Shown here: positions 37,906-48,100 of the stretch, in pieces | How the letters are laid out: each line of letters starts with the position of its first letter | Numbering within the stretch: position 1 is the first letter of the stretch | Source: Planctomycetota bacterium | GTDB taxonomy: Bacteria; Planctomycetota; UBA8742; UBA2392 | Assembly: GCA_027493625.1 (NCBI GenBank) | Contig: JAOSKM010000001.1 | Coordinates: 1,938,657-2,002,656 of the forward strand | Direction of reading: 5' to 3' | Length of the DNA stretch: 64,000 nucleotides | Notes under the pieces: model-generated | Databases searched by the model: none | Told to the model about the DNA's origin: nothing | Seen by the model: the letters and a program-made list of their open reading frames with translations, nothing else | Made by a program: the position numbers and the translations under genes

Positions 37906-39744
37906 ATGGACACAACGCAGTCGGAGGCTGGAGCGCATCCGGGAAAGTCGCGGCAGGCGGCGGCGGGCGCCGTGCTTGCGCTGGGTGCATTCCTGTTCGG
38001 GGGCTTCATGGCGCTGCCCGCGCTGATCGCCGTGCTGCCGCGGATGCGGCGCTACTGGCCGTTCGCGCTGGCGCTGTTTCTGGGCGTGCTGGGCGTGCGG
38101 GGATTGACGCTGCTGGGCGTGAACCCGGTGCTGGCGTGGGCGCGGCTGCGCGCACTGGATCGGCTCGAACACAGCCTGGGCGGCAAGGTCAGCTACGACG
38201 CGTTCCATGGCGATGCCACGCTGGGTCAGCTCAACTTTGAGGGCCTGCGCGTTGAGCTGCCGGAGGTGAGCGGCGAACTCACCCTTGAAAGCGTGCGGAT
38301 CGACACCGGTTTGTTCCTGCTGCTCGGTGGAACGTACTCGGTCAGCGGGCGCAACGTCTCGGTGCGGCTGGATGCATCGGACGGCAAGCTGGAAAGCTTC
38401 CTGGGCCGGCGGGATGCCCCGGCCGGCGTCAGCACCGAATTGCAGATCGAGGGCGGGCGCCTCGAGGTTTTCGGCAGCCCCACCAGCGCGGTCTTCACGT
38501 TGACGCACCTTGGCGGCAGCGTCACCGAGGACGGCTGGAAGCTGAACGTGGGCCTGAGCCGCGCCGAGCTGACCCTGCTGGATCGCACCCACGACATCAT
38601 CGTGTACGGCGGGCTGTCGCTGGGAGAGCAGGGCGAGGGACTGGTCGTGAAGTCCGACCTGCGCGCCGTGGACCAAGAGGCCGGCTTCGGCATCCTGCGC
38701 GGCGAGTTGCAGCCGGGCGGCGCCAGCTCCATGACCTGCGTGATCGACCGGCTTGAGCTAAACCCGCTGTGGGCCCGCTACCGCAAGGTCGACTCCTGCG
38801 CCGGCATGCTGCGCGGCCGCGTGCTGATCGCCGGCGATCTGAACCGGCTGGCGTTCGGGCTGGATTGCGAGGTGCAGGAATTCAGCTACTACCACTTTAC
38901 GGCCATGTCGCTGGACCCGACCCACAGCTTCAAGCTGCCGAATGCTCGCCTGTCCGGCACGCTGGTACTTCTGGACGGCGAGCAGTGGGACTTCCAGCAG
39001 CTGAAAGTCGAGGCTGACCAGGCCACGCTGGCGACGGGGAACTCCATGAGCGCACAGGGCAGCGGTGCGCTTGTGCTCTCAGGCCGCTACCCCGAACTCG
39101 GCGGCGTGCTGGAGGCCACGGTCGAGAGCGGCCTGATCCGTGAGCCGATCAGCTGGAGCCCCACCCACCCGCGCGGCCTGGACAGCGTGCAGCCCAACAT
39201 CGTGACGGTGGCGGAGCAGTTCCAGCAGCTTGAGCTGGACTGGAAGGTCGAGGTCAGGCAGCTGACAGTGGATTGCGAGCCGCTGACCGGCACGCTGGCA
39301 GGCGGCCTGCAGGGCCGGTTCCAGAAGCAGCCGGGCGTGCGCGTCGGCACGCTGCGCGCGGGCGGCGAGCTTGCGCTGAGCGACGGGCGCGTGCGCTGCC
39401 TGGGACTGGATGCGCCGCTGGAAGCCACGCTCGCCTTCAATCCCAACGCCCCCACCAGCCGCGCCGCGTTGAGGGGCCGGCTGAGCACCGAGCTGGGCGG
39501 CACGCCGATCAACTGCGAACTGACCGGCGACCTGCAGCGCCCGGTGTTCGTCTTCACCGGCGCCAACCTCAGCCCCGAGGCCCTGGGCCGGAAAATCTAC
39601 CGTTACAGCCCCGTTGAGTTGACGCCCGCCGAACAGCTCGCGCGCCGCGAGCAGTGCACCCGGATCTTCGGCCCCGCCGCGGCCGTGGAAGAGAACCCGT
39701 TCGTCGCCAAAGCCGCGGGCAAGGTGGCGTTCACCGTGAAGTAG
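37906..39744 (+). CDS. AsmA/TamB-like envelope protein (tentative)
   Basis: A 612-residue protein with two hydrophobic helices near the N-terminus (AGAVLALGAFLFGGFMALPALIAV and RYWPFALALFLGVLGVRGLTLLGV) followed by about 520 residues of short amphipathic strands (VSYDAFHGDATLGQLNFEGLRVEL, DGKLESFLG, LQIEGGRLEVFG, LRGRVLIAGDLNRLAFGLDCEV). That pattern of repeated beta strands after a membrane anchor fits the AsmA-like lipid-transport group, but no diagnostic motif confirms it. It is divergent from lon with a 42-bp interval. No close partner gene. Confidence 0.65.
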   Translation: MDTTQSEAGAHPGKSRQAAAGAVLALGAFLFGGFMALPALIAVLPRMRRYWPFALALFLGVLGVRGLTLLGVNPVLAWARLRALDRLEHSLGGKVSYDAFHGDATLGQLNFEGLRVELPEVSGELTLESVRIDTGLFLLLGGTYSVSGRNVSVRLDASDGKLESFLGRRDAPAGVSTELQIEGGRLEVFGSPTSAVFTLTHLGGSVTEDGWKLNVGLSRAELTLLDRTHDIIVYGGLSLGEQGEGLVVKSDLRAVDQEAGFGILRGELQPGGASSMTCVIDRLELNPLWARYRKVDSCAGMLRGRVLIAGDLNRLAFGLDCEVQEFSYYHFTAMSLDPTHSFKLPNARLSGTLVLLDGEQWDFQQLKVEADQATLATGNSMSAQGSGALVLSGRYPELGGVLEATVESGLIREPISWSPTHPRGLDSVQPNIVTVAEQFQQLELDWKVEVRQLTVDCEPLTGTLAGGLQGRFQKQPGVRVGTLRAGGELALSDGRVRCLGLDAPLEATLAFNPNAPTSRAALRGRLSTELGGTPINCELTGDLQRPVFVFTGANLSPEALGRKIYRYSPVELTPAEQLARREQCTRIFGPAAAVEENPFVAKAAGKVAFTVK

Positions 39745-39754
39745 GGGCGTGTTG

Positions 39755-41063
39755 CTACCTGATGGTCAGCGTGGTGGTGGTGCGTTCGCCGCCGACGTTG
39801 AGGGCAAGCTCGACGTCGCCCTTGAAGCCTTCCGGCAGTTCCAGCGCGCGCAGATCGGCGTCCACCAGCGGGTTCAGGGCGCGGCTGCTGTTCACCTGGC
39901 CTTCGCGCTCGCGCAGGGCCTGGCCGGCGTGGGTCATGCGAATCTGCCAGCTAACGCCGTCTTCACGCCACAGCACGCTCTGCTGGCGGCTGTCGTCGAA
40001 GAACGCGCCCCACAGCACGCGGCCGCCATCCTGCCAGGCCAGGCAGCGGATGTTGCGCACCCGGTTGTAGTACAGCGGCGCCGGGCCGAAAGCGCTCCCC
40101 AGGCCGCTTTCCCGCAGGCTGCTGGTGAACTGTTCCATTTCTTCGGCCAGGCTCGCGCGTTGCGCCATGGGCGCCTGCATCAACGCCACCAGGTAGCCGC
40201 CCTCCAGCCTGGCGTAGGCGATGCGCTGCACGAACTCGTCGGTGCCGAAGTACTCGCCCACGAAGCCTTCGCTGCCGGCGATGGCAGGCCGCAGGCCCGC
40301 CGAGCGTTTGATCTCGATCTTCTTCAGCTCGTTCTCAAGCTCGTCGTGCAGGCGCGGCAGGCTTTCGTAGTCGGTCAACGGCACCTGGAACACGCGCAGC
40401 GAAAACCAGCCCTGCGGCGTGCGGCGCCGCAGGCGGTCGGCTTCGCGCTGCCAGCCCTTCAGCACCACGGCGTAGCGCCCCTCCAGCACCAGCGGCGCCA
40501 GGGCGCCCTGCTCGACGCCTTCGATCAGCACCAGCTCGCGCAGCAGGTCGTCCATGCGGCGAGAGGCCTGGCCCTGCGCGGTGTCCGATACCAGCAGCGC
40601 GAACGCGCGCCCCGCGGACGGCCAGTCCACCACCACGCCCTCGCGCCCGCCAGCCAGCTTCACCGCGCTGCGCCGGGCCGGGATTTCGCGATTGCCGCCG
40701 CGCGGACGGAAGGGGTAGTCCTCGCTGTCTCCGAAACGCGCGCCGTCGACCTCCAGTCGCGATTGCAGGGCCTTGAGACCGTCGGGCCCGAGTTCCCACA
40801 GCGCCGCGGAGCGCGAGGCGTCGATCCACTTTCCGGCCAGCAGGCGGGGAAAGCCCGCGCCGGCGACCGGCGGCGGGGACAGCTGCACGCCGATGCCGCA
40901 ATCCTCGAGCCACGTGTAGTCTCCGACCCGGAAGACCGCGGCTTGCGTTGACGCGTCAAGGGCACGGGCGACAGCGTCGCCGGCGCTGGCACGCGGCCCG
41001 GGCAGCAGCGCCAGCAGCAGGCCTGCTTCGATGAAAAAACAACAGGAAGGCGACTCTGCCCAT
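39755..41063 (-). CDS. Exported protein of unknown function (probable base error in signal peptide)
   Basis: The mature protein of about 410 residues is not recognised; it contains WLEDCGIGVQLSPP, a segment with VDWPSAGRAFALLVSD, and a C-terminal VELALNVGGERTTTTLTIR. As given, the frame only starts at a TTG (41089) with an implausible N-terminus. If one T is removed from the T6 run (41034-41039 on the plus strand), ATG 41061-41063 gives MGRVAFLLFFIEAGLLLALL, an excellent signal peptide ending at PRASAGDA. I use that start. Convergent with the AsmA-like gene, 10 bases apart. Confidence 0.7.
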
Positions 41064-41342
41064 GGGCTCAGTTCAAAAGGAACACTCAAACATTCAACGC
41101 GGGCTCAGGCCGGGGATTCCAGTGGATTCTGCAATTTGGGCTTCGCGTTGGCCAGCGGCCCGGCATGCCGTCGCCAGGGCTTCACAGCCGTTACGGGTGG
41201 CGGCCAGACCGCCGCACCAGGGGGCAGAGCCGGGGAACCGGTGCCATTCCCTTTACTTTCCTGACACCGGGCGGACGTCCGGTCAGCCGGTTCCCGAACT
41301 TACGTTTACATGTAACCTTGCGGCTTCTTTGCAGGGCGGCCC

Positions 41343-43196
41343 GTGCGGACACTGCGTTTCATCCTCGCCGAGTATCGCGCGAACCTTGGCTGGTTCGTAG
41401 CGGGTATGGCCGCGCTGCTGGCGGGCTCGGTGTGCCAGACCATCGTGCCCATCTACATCAAGCTGGCCGTGGATGCCGCATCGCCCGAGGGAATCAAGCA
41501 GCAGGAAGGCGTCGCCGGCGAGTGGGCCCTCAAGCTGCTGCCCATGAAGCCCGAGGCGAACATGGATTTCGTGCTGCTGGCGCTGGGCATGGTGCTGGCG
41601 CTTTCGCTGGCGCTCGGCCTGTTCACCTTCGCCAAGCGCTTCTACCTGATCCGCATCAGCCGCCGCACCGAGTACAGCCTGAAAAAGCGCATGTACACCC
41701 ACCTGCAGAACCAGCCCTCCGCCTGGTTCGACAACACCCGCAGCGGCGGAATCATGAGCCTGATGACCAGCGACGTCGAGGCCGTGCGCATGATGATCGG
41801 CCCGGCCGTGATGTACATCGGCGGCACCATCTTCCTGTTCCCGGCCAGCCTGCTGATCATGTTCTCGCTGAACCAGCTGCTGACCTGGCTGGCGCTGATC
41901 CCGCTGGTGGGGCTGACCGCGGCGACGCTGTGGTTCAATCCCCGCGTGCGCAAGTACAGCCTGGCCAGCCAGGAAGACCTGGAACAGCTTTCCGCCCGCG
42001 CCCAGGAGAATTTCGCCGGCGCCCGCGTAGTGAAGGCTTTCAGCCGCGAAGAGTTCGAGATTTCCGAGCTGCACAAACAGGGCGAGACTTACCTGCACAA
42101 CAAGCTGGGGGCCGCGCGCAACCAGGCGCTGTTCCAGTCGTGCATCTGGGGCTTCTCGGGCGTGGGCGTGCTGATCATCCTGTACTTCGGCGCCATCGAG
42201 ATCAGTGCCGGGCGCTTCAGCACCGGCGACTTCGCGGCCTTCATCCTCTACAACCTCGGGCTGTATTGGCCGATGATCGCTCTGGGCTGGGTCACCATGT
42301 TGTTCGTGCGCGCGGCCGCCAGCCTGAAGCGCATCGACGCGCTGCTATTGAGCGAGCCCGACCCCTCCCGCGTGCCGGGCGGCGAAACGCCCCGGCGCAT
42401 CGAGGGTGAGGTGGTGTTCGAGAACGTCAGCATGCGCTACGCGCCCGACCTGCCGCTGGCGCTGGAGGGCGTCAGCTTCAAGCTGATGCCGGGGCGCACG
42501 CTGGGCATCGTGGGCCAGGTGGGCAGCGGCAAATCCACTGTCGCGTCACTGCTGCTGCGGCTGGCGTCGCCTTCCGGCGGGCGCATCCTGGTGGATCAGC
42601 GGCCGATCGAGCAGTACGACCCGCACGCCCTGCGCCGCTTTATCGGCTACGTGCCGCAGGACAGCTTCCTGTTCAGCGACACCATCGCCAACAACATCGG
42701 CCTGGCATTAGGGGGCGGCACCGCCAGCGCCACGGAAAGCGACCAGACCGGCGCGGACGCTCCCCCCGATCGGAATGCCATCATCCGCAACGCCGTGAAG
42801 ACCGCCGAATTCGAAGAAGAGGTGCTGTCGCTGCCCAAGGGCTGCGACACCATGCTGGGCGAGCGTGGCGTGAACCTGTCCGGCGGCCAGAAACAGCGCG
42901 CCAGTATCGCCCGCGCCCTGGCCGGCAAGCCCACCATCCTGGTGCTTGACGACTGCCTGAGCGCCGTGGACACCGACACCGAGGAACGCATCCTGCGCAA
43001 CCTGAAGGCCGAAACCCGTGAAATCACCACGCTGATCATCGCCCAGCGCATCAGCACCGTCGCCCACGCCGACGAGATCATCGTGCTCGACCACGGCCGC
43101 ATCATTGAACGCGGTACCGACGCCGAACTGCGCGCCGCCGGCGGGCTGTACGCAGAGCTGGCGAAGCGACAGGAACTGGCGGCGGAGCTGGCGTAG
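41343..43196 (+). CDS. ABC exporter, fused membrane and ATPase domains
   Basis: A half-exporter of the MsbA/BmrC type, 617 residues, with six membrane helices then an ATPase domain. Walker A is GQVGSGKSTVAS, the signature LSGGQKQR, Walker B ILVLDDCLSAVD and the H-loop region IAQRIS (Gln replaces the usual His position: IIAQRIS). The catalytic Glu after Walker B is Asp, as in the degenerate subunit of heterodimeric exporters (BmrC/YheI, TM287). An insert of about 20 residues (GGGTASATESDQTGADAPPD) lies before the signature. No partner half-transporter is nearby. GTG start at 41343 with GCAGGGCGG upstream. Substrate unknown. Confidence 0.9.
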   Translation: MRTLRFILAEYRANLGWFVAGMAALLAGSVCQTIVPIYIKLAVDAASPEGIKQQEGVAGEWALKLLPMKPEANMDFVLLALGMVLALSLALGLFTFAKRFYLIRISRRTEYSLKKRMYTHLQNQPSAWFDNTRSGGIMSLMTSDVEAVRMMIGPAVMYIGGTIFLFPASLLIMFSLNQLLTWLALIPLVGLTAATLWFNPRVRKYSLASQEDLEQLSARAQENFAGARVVKAFSREEFEISELHKQGETYLHNKLGAARNQALFQSCIWGFSGVGVLIILYFGAIEISAGRFSTGDFAAFILYNLGLYWPMIALGWVTMLFVRAAASLKRIDALLLSEPDPSRVPGGETPRRIEGEVVFENVSMRYAPDLPLALEGVSFKLMPGRTLGIVGQVGSGKSTVASLLLRLASPSGGRILVDQRPIEQYDPHALRRFIGYVPQDSFLFSDTIANNIGLALGGGTASATESDQTGADAPPDRNAIIRNAVKTAEFEEEVLSLPKGCDTMLGERGVNLSGGQKQRASIARALAGKPTILVLDDCLSAVDTDTEERILRNLKAETREITTLIIAQRISTVAHADEIIVLDHGRIIERGTDAELRAAGGLYAELAKRQELAAELA

Positions 43197-43272
43197 CAGA
43201 AGGGCGGTCCCCCGGCGGCGGTGCAAATCCTGCCCCGGATTGTAAGTGCAACGCGACGGCCGACCGGCAAGT

Positions 43273-44004
43273 ATGACAGGCATGAACGCCCTGGATCACG
43301 ACCAGAAATGCGCGACCTTCAGCCACGCCGGGCGCGAACGCCTGCGTGCCTGGCTGCGCTCCCAGTTCAAAGGCCATGTCTGGCACGAGCTGCTGGCCGC
43401 GCTGATCTATGCCGTGCTGGCGGTGATCGCCCACGTGTTCGTGTACGTGCTGGTAACCGTCGTCTCGCTGCAGTTTACAGGCCGCTCCAGTATCCTGTTT
43501 CACCAGGAATACCTGATCTTCCTGATCCCGCTGCTGATCCTGCTGGCGATGTACCCGCTTTACTGGTGGCAGTACCGCGCGCCGGTGGTCGAGATCGGCC
43601 TTGCCGGCGGGCCGGTGCGCCTGCGCTGCAGCAACATGACGCCTGCCGTGCTGGTGGAGACGGAGGAGCGAAACACCAACTCGGACCTCAACCTGCAGTT
43701 TCTGCTTTTCCCGGTATGGGCGGTGGCCAGCGCGATCACTCACCTGGGCGACGCACTGCGCGCCCTGCGGGTTGACGCGCGCACAGCCTGCCATGTGCTG
43801 GAGTACCTGGTTGCGCAGGACCGCCGCGTGTCGCTGCTGGACCTGGACACCGAGCTGCGCGAGCCCAACCTGCCGGCCGCGCTGCGCGCCCTTGAGTTGC
43901 AGCCGGGGGTGCTGTACTTCACGGGGGAGTACCTGGCCATTGCGCTCAATGAAGAGCTGGCACAAACGGTAAAGGACGCTGCCGGATCAGAGGAAGCAGG
44001 CTAA
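43273..44004 (+). CDS. Two-helix membrane protein of unknown function
   Basis: The 243-residue protein has two strong transmembrane helices (about ELLAALIYAVLAVIAHVFVYVLV and EYLIFLIPLLILLAMYPLYW) with a short loop, then a soluble C-terminal domain (VVEIGLAGGPVRLRC..., ending EYLAIALNEELAQTVKDAAG). I recognise no family. The start is uncertain between ATG 43273 and ATG 43282. It lies 76 bases after the ABC exporter and 10 bases before the RCK gene, so it is probably part of one operon with them. Confidence 0.72.
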   Translation: MTGMNALDHDQKCATFSHAGRERLRAWLRSQFKGHVWHELLAALIYAVLAVIAHVFVYVLVTVVSLQFTGRSSILFHQEYLIFLIPLLILLAMYPLYWWQYRAPVVEIGLAGGPVRLRCSNMTPAVLVETEERNTNSDLNLQFLLFPVWAVASAITHLGDALRALRVDARTACHVLEYLVAQDRRVSLLDLDTELREPNLPAALRALELQPGVLYFTGEYLAIALNEELAQTVKDAAGSEEAG

Positions 44005-44014
44005 AAACCCTCGC

Positions 44015-45061
44015 ATGCGAAGCCGTGAACGCCGAGCCAGGGCCTGGATCAACTACCTGCGCAAGCCGCTGCGCCGGTTCGTGCCCCTGTTCGGATTCGC
44101 CATGGGCACGGTGTTCCTGGGCGGCGTGGCGTTCTACTTCCTGTACGACCAGCGCCTCAGTTTTTCGCAGTCGCTCTGGACCACCTTCGCCCTGCTGACC
44201 GGCGAGCCGACCCTCGACTGGCCGCGCCACTGGCTGCTTGAGGCGCTGTACTACGTGCTGCCGATCCTGGGCCTGGTCGTGGTGCTGGACGGCTTCATCC
44301 GCTTCACCTACTACGCGTTCCGACGCGACGAATCCTCTCCTGAATGGGTGCGCGCCATGAGCGAAACCATGAACAACCACGTCGTCCTGTTCGGCCTCGG
44401 CAAGGTCGGCTTCCGGGTGCTGCAGCAGCTGATCGCCCTCGGCGAACTGGTGACCGTGATCGAGAAAGACCCCCACTGCCCAAACCTCGCATACGCCCGC
44501 AACCACGGCGTGCCGTTCCGCATCGGCAACGGCCGTGAAGAGGGCATCCTGGACGACGTGAACATCCGCCAGGCCAAGTCGCTGATCTGCGCGACCAACG
44601 ACGACCTGGCCAACCTGGAGCTCGCGATCGACGCCCGCAAGCTGAAGCCCGGCCTGCGCATCGTGATGCGCATGTACGACCAGGAACTGGCGGAAAAGAT
44701 CCGCGACACCATGGGCATCGACCTCGCCTTCAGCACCGCCATGCTGGCGGCGCCCCTGTTCGCCACGGCCAGCGCGGACCCTTGCATTCTCAACAGCTTC
44801 TATGTCGAGGAACGCCTGCTGGTGATCGCGAGGCTGACTATCACAGAGGGCTCCGAGTTGCTGGGTGTCTCGGTCGGCGAGCTGGTAAGGACCCACCAGC
44901 TGGTGGTGGTGACCTACAAACGCGGCAGTGGTACCATTTTCCACCCCCCTACCGACACGGTGATCCAGGCCGGGGACGTGGTCACCATCGAGTGCGAACC
45001 CCAGACCCTGCGGAAGCTGCATAACCTCAACCGTGACGGGGCGGCTGCGACGGCCGGGTAA
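44015..45061 (+). CDS. RCK/TrkA-N protein with a channel-like membrane part lacking a K+ filter
   Basis: The C-terminal two-thirds is a clear RCK module: a Rossmann NAD-type motif VVLFGLGKVGFRVLQQL with E at the end of beta-2 (TVIEKDP), then CATNDDLANLELAIDARKL, and a TrkA-C domain (GSELLGVSVGELVR...VIQAGDVVTIECEP). The N-terminal part has two helices (LFGFAMGTVFLGGVAFYFLY and LEALYYVLPILGLVVVLDGFI) flanking a re-entrant-loop-like segment LWTTFALLTGEPTLDWP. The TVGYG-type selectivity filter of potassium channels is absent. It could be a channel with altered selectivity or a non-conducting ligand sensor. Ten bases after the preceding membrane-protein gene. Confidence 0.82.
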   Translation: MRSRERRARAWINYLRKPLRRFVPLFGFAMGTVFLGGVAFYFLYDQRLSFSQSLWTTFALLTGEPTLDWPRHWLLEALYYVLPILGLVVVLDGFIRFTYYAFRRDESSPEWVRAMSETMNNHVVLFGLGKVGFRVLQQLIALGELVTVIEKDPHCPNLAYARNHGVPFRIGNGREEGILDDVNIRQAKSLICATNDDLANLELAIDARKLKPGLRIVMRMYDQELAEKIRDTMGIDLAFSTAMLAAPLFATASADPCILNSFYVEERLLVIARLTITEGSELLGVSVGELVRTHQLVVVTYKRGSGTIFHPPTDTVIQAGDVVTIECEPQTLRKLHNLNRDGAAATAG

Positions 45062-45120
45062 TTGCCCTTTTTGCCCGTTGTGCGGGTGACAAAAGCCCCC
45101 GAATTGGTTCAATCCTGATC

Positions 45121-48100
45121 ATGGCGGGCGGCGGCAATCACAACCACGGACAGGAGTTAGAGCGCGCGCGTAGCGTGCAGCTTTCCATGCTGCCGGAGGT
45201 GCCGCGCATTGAAAGCCTCGAGATTGCGGCCAGCTACCGCGCCTGCGACATGCTGGGCGGCGACTTCTACGACTTCATCCTGATCGACAACTGGCGCCTC
45301 GGCGTGGTGATCGCCGACGTTTCCGGCCACGGCACCGCCGCGGCGCTGCTGATGGCGGCCGCCAAGAAGGTGCTGCAGCTTTGCGGGCGCGGCACGATCT
45401 CGCCGCGTCAGACGCTGCTTGAGGTGAATGACAGCATCCGGGCGGACATCCCCAACGGCATGTTCCTGTCGGTGCTGTACGGGGTGATCGACATCCGCAC
45501 TCAGAAGCTGTGCTTCGCGAGCTGCGGCCACAACCCGCCGGTGATCCGGCGCGGCGACCGGCTGAACTACAACTGGAACCACGACAACGCGCCGGTGCTG
45601 GGGATCATGCCCTCGGCGCAACTGGACAAGTTCCTGCGCGAAGAGTTCGTGCAACTGCTGCCCGACGACCTGCTGCTGTTCTACACCGACGGATTGACGG
45701 AAGCCTTCGACCCGCAGAAGGCCATGTACGGTGAAGAACGCCTGGTGGCGCAGGTGCGTGGCGCGCCGCTGGGCAGCGCGCAGGGCCTGGTAGACGCGAT
45801 CCGCACGGACGTAGACCGCTTCCGCCGCGACGCCACGCTTTCTGACGACGAGACGCTGCTGGTGATCCGCATCGGCAAAGCCGCGCAGCAGGCGGCGCCG
45901 CTGATCCCGGGGGGCAGCTCGTCCACGGTCTCTCTGCCCGCGTTCCGCACACCCCTGATCGGCCGCGACACCGAGGTGGGCGAGCTGGTCGCCGGGCTGC
46001 GTGAGCGCCTGCACCCGGTATTGACCGTGCTGGGCACCGCCGGGGCCGGCAAGTCGCGCGTGGCGATCGCCGCCACGGAATCCGCGCAGGAGGCGTTTCC
46101 CGGCGGGGTTCACTACGTCGACCTGCAGAAGGCGCGCTCGATCGGCGACGTGTGCCGCCAGGTGGCGACCGCGCTGCGCCTGGGCGACGACGAGACACGA
46201 CTGGGGCTGCGCATCTCGATGGCGCTGCAGAGCCCGGCCGGCGCCTCGTTGCTGCTGCTGGACAACTGCGAAGGCGCGCGCGATGCGGTACGGCGCTGCA
46301 TCGAGGAATGGCGTTCCCGCGCCGAGACGCTGAGCGTGCTGGTCACCAGTCGCGCGCCGCTTGAGCTGAAGGGGGAGCATTGCCACACGGTACGCCCGCT
46401 GGCCACGCCGCGCCCCGGGCGCGACGTGCTGAAGACGCCCGCCGACGCCGAGAAGTTCGATGCCGTGAAGCTCTTCCTCGCGCGCGCGCGCGAGGAAGAC
46501 CCGGCCTTCCGCTACACCGAGCAGAACTACCAGGACGTCGCGCGCATCTGTGCGCGGCTGGACGGCCTGCCCCAGGCGATCGAGCTGGCGGCCGGGCGCG
46601 CGGCGGTGCTGTCGCCACGGCAGATCCTGGAGCGGCTGGACCAGCGCTTCGAACTGCTGCAGGGCGGCGAGCAAAGCGAGCGCACCACGCTGCAGGGCAC
46701 ACTGGCCATGAGCTGGGAACTGCTTCCCCAGCACGAGCAGACGGCCCTGATGCTGCTGGCGCAGTTCCCGGACGGCTTTCAGCTCGACGTCGCCGGGCCG
46801 GTGCTGAAGCTGGTGAAGGATTTTGCGCCCGAAGACCTGGTAAACTCCCTGCTGAAGCAGAGCCTGCTGCACGCCGACGTGCTGGACGACCTGGGCGGCG
46901 AGCGGCGCTTCATGATGTACGAATCGTTGCGCGCATTCGGGCTCGAGAAACTGAAGGCCCTGCCGCTCGCCCAGCCGGCCCGCGAAGCCTTCGAGAACTC
47001 CGTGCTGCGCTACGCCCTGCACTGGTGGAGACGGGACCGCGACCACGGCTCCGCCATCGGGCGGCGCCGCGTGCAGCACGAGGTGGAGGCGCTGCTGGAG
47101 GTGATCGCCGGTACCCGCAGCCCCGAGGCGCGGGCCTGGTGCACGGTGATGGTCGCGCCCATCCTGTACGGCAAGGGCGACCAGGACCGGGCCATGAACC
47201 TGCTGCGCGGCGCGCAGGCGGGGCTGCTGCCCGGCTGCGACGAGCACGTGTGGATCAACGTGATCGACAGCTCGCTGCGAGTGAACGAGGCGCCCGAGCA
47301 CGTGGTGGAAGCGCTCAAGAACCCGCACGGCAGCGCGGAAGTCTGCTTCGCGGCCATGCTGACCCGCGCCAATGCCCTTCAGAGCCTGGGCCGCAGCCAG
47401 GAGGCCATCGAGTCACTGCGCGAGGCCGGCCAGCTGGAGGGCCTGACGCCGATCCGGGAAGCCAAGCTGAAGGACCGCCTGGGCGTGATCTACGGTTCGA
47501 TCGGCCGACCCAAGGACGCGCGGCGGCTGTACGAATCCGCGCTGCAGCAGGCGCGCGACCACGACGACCCCATGCTGGTCGCGCGCATCCTGTTCAACCT
47601 GGGTTGGGTCAACCTGCGCGGTGACCGCGGCGGCGACGCGGTGAAGCAGTTGCAGGAAGCGCTGGAGATCGCGCAGCGCGAGGACGACCGCGGCTTCGAG
47701 GCCAGCTCGCTGGGCGGGCTGGCGCTGGCGCTGAACCTGGCCGGCAAGCGCCAGGAGGCCGAGGCCTGCATGCTGCGCGGCATCAGGCTCTCGCGCGAAC
47801 TGGGGCGCACCTTCACCGAGGTCGCGCAGCTGAACACGCTGACCCGCATCTACCACGAACAGAGCCGCGACGAGGAGGCCCTGCAGGTCGCGATCAAGGC
47901 CAAGAAGCTGGCCCACGAGATCGGCTCGCGCAAGAGCGAGGCCCTGGCCGAGGGCAACATCGCGGCGCTCAGCATGGTGCTGGGCAAGGACGTCGAGGGC
48001 GCCGAGGCAGCCTGGCGCAACTCCTACAAGATACTGCTCGAGCTGGGCGAGATGCGCTCGGCGCTGGCCAGCCTCAGCAACCTCGGCGTGATGCTGGGCG

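Noticed and set aside
41031-41264. Small plus-strand gene starting ATGAAAAAACAACAGG
   Set aside because: The start looks attractive, but the rest has no protein-like pattern and it overlaps the start of a better-supported minus-strand exported protein.
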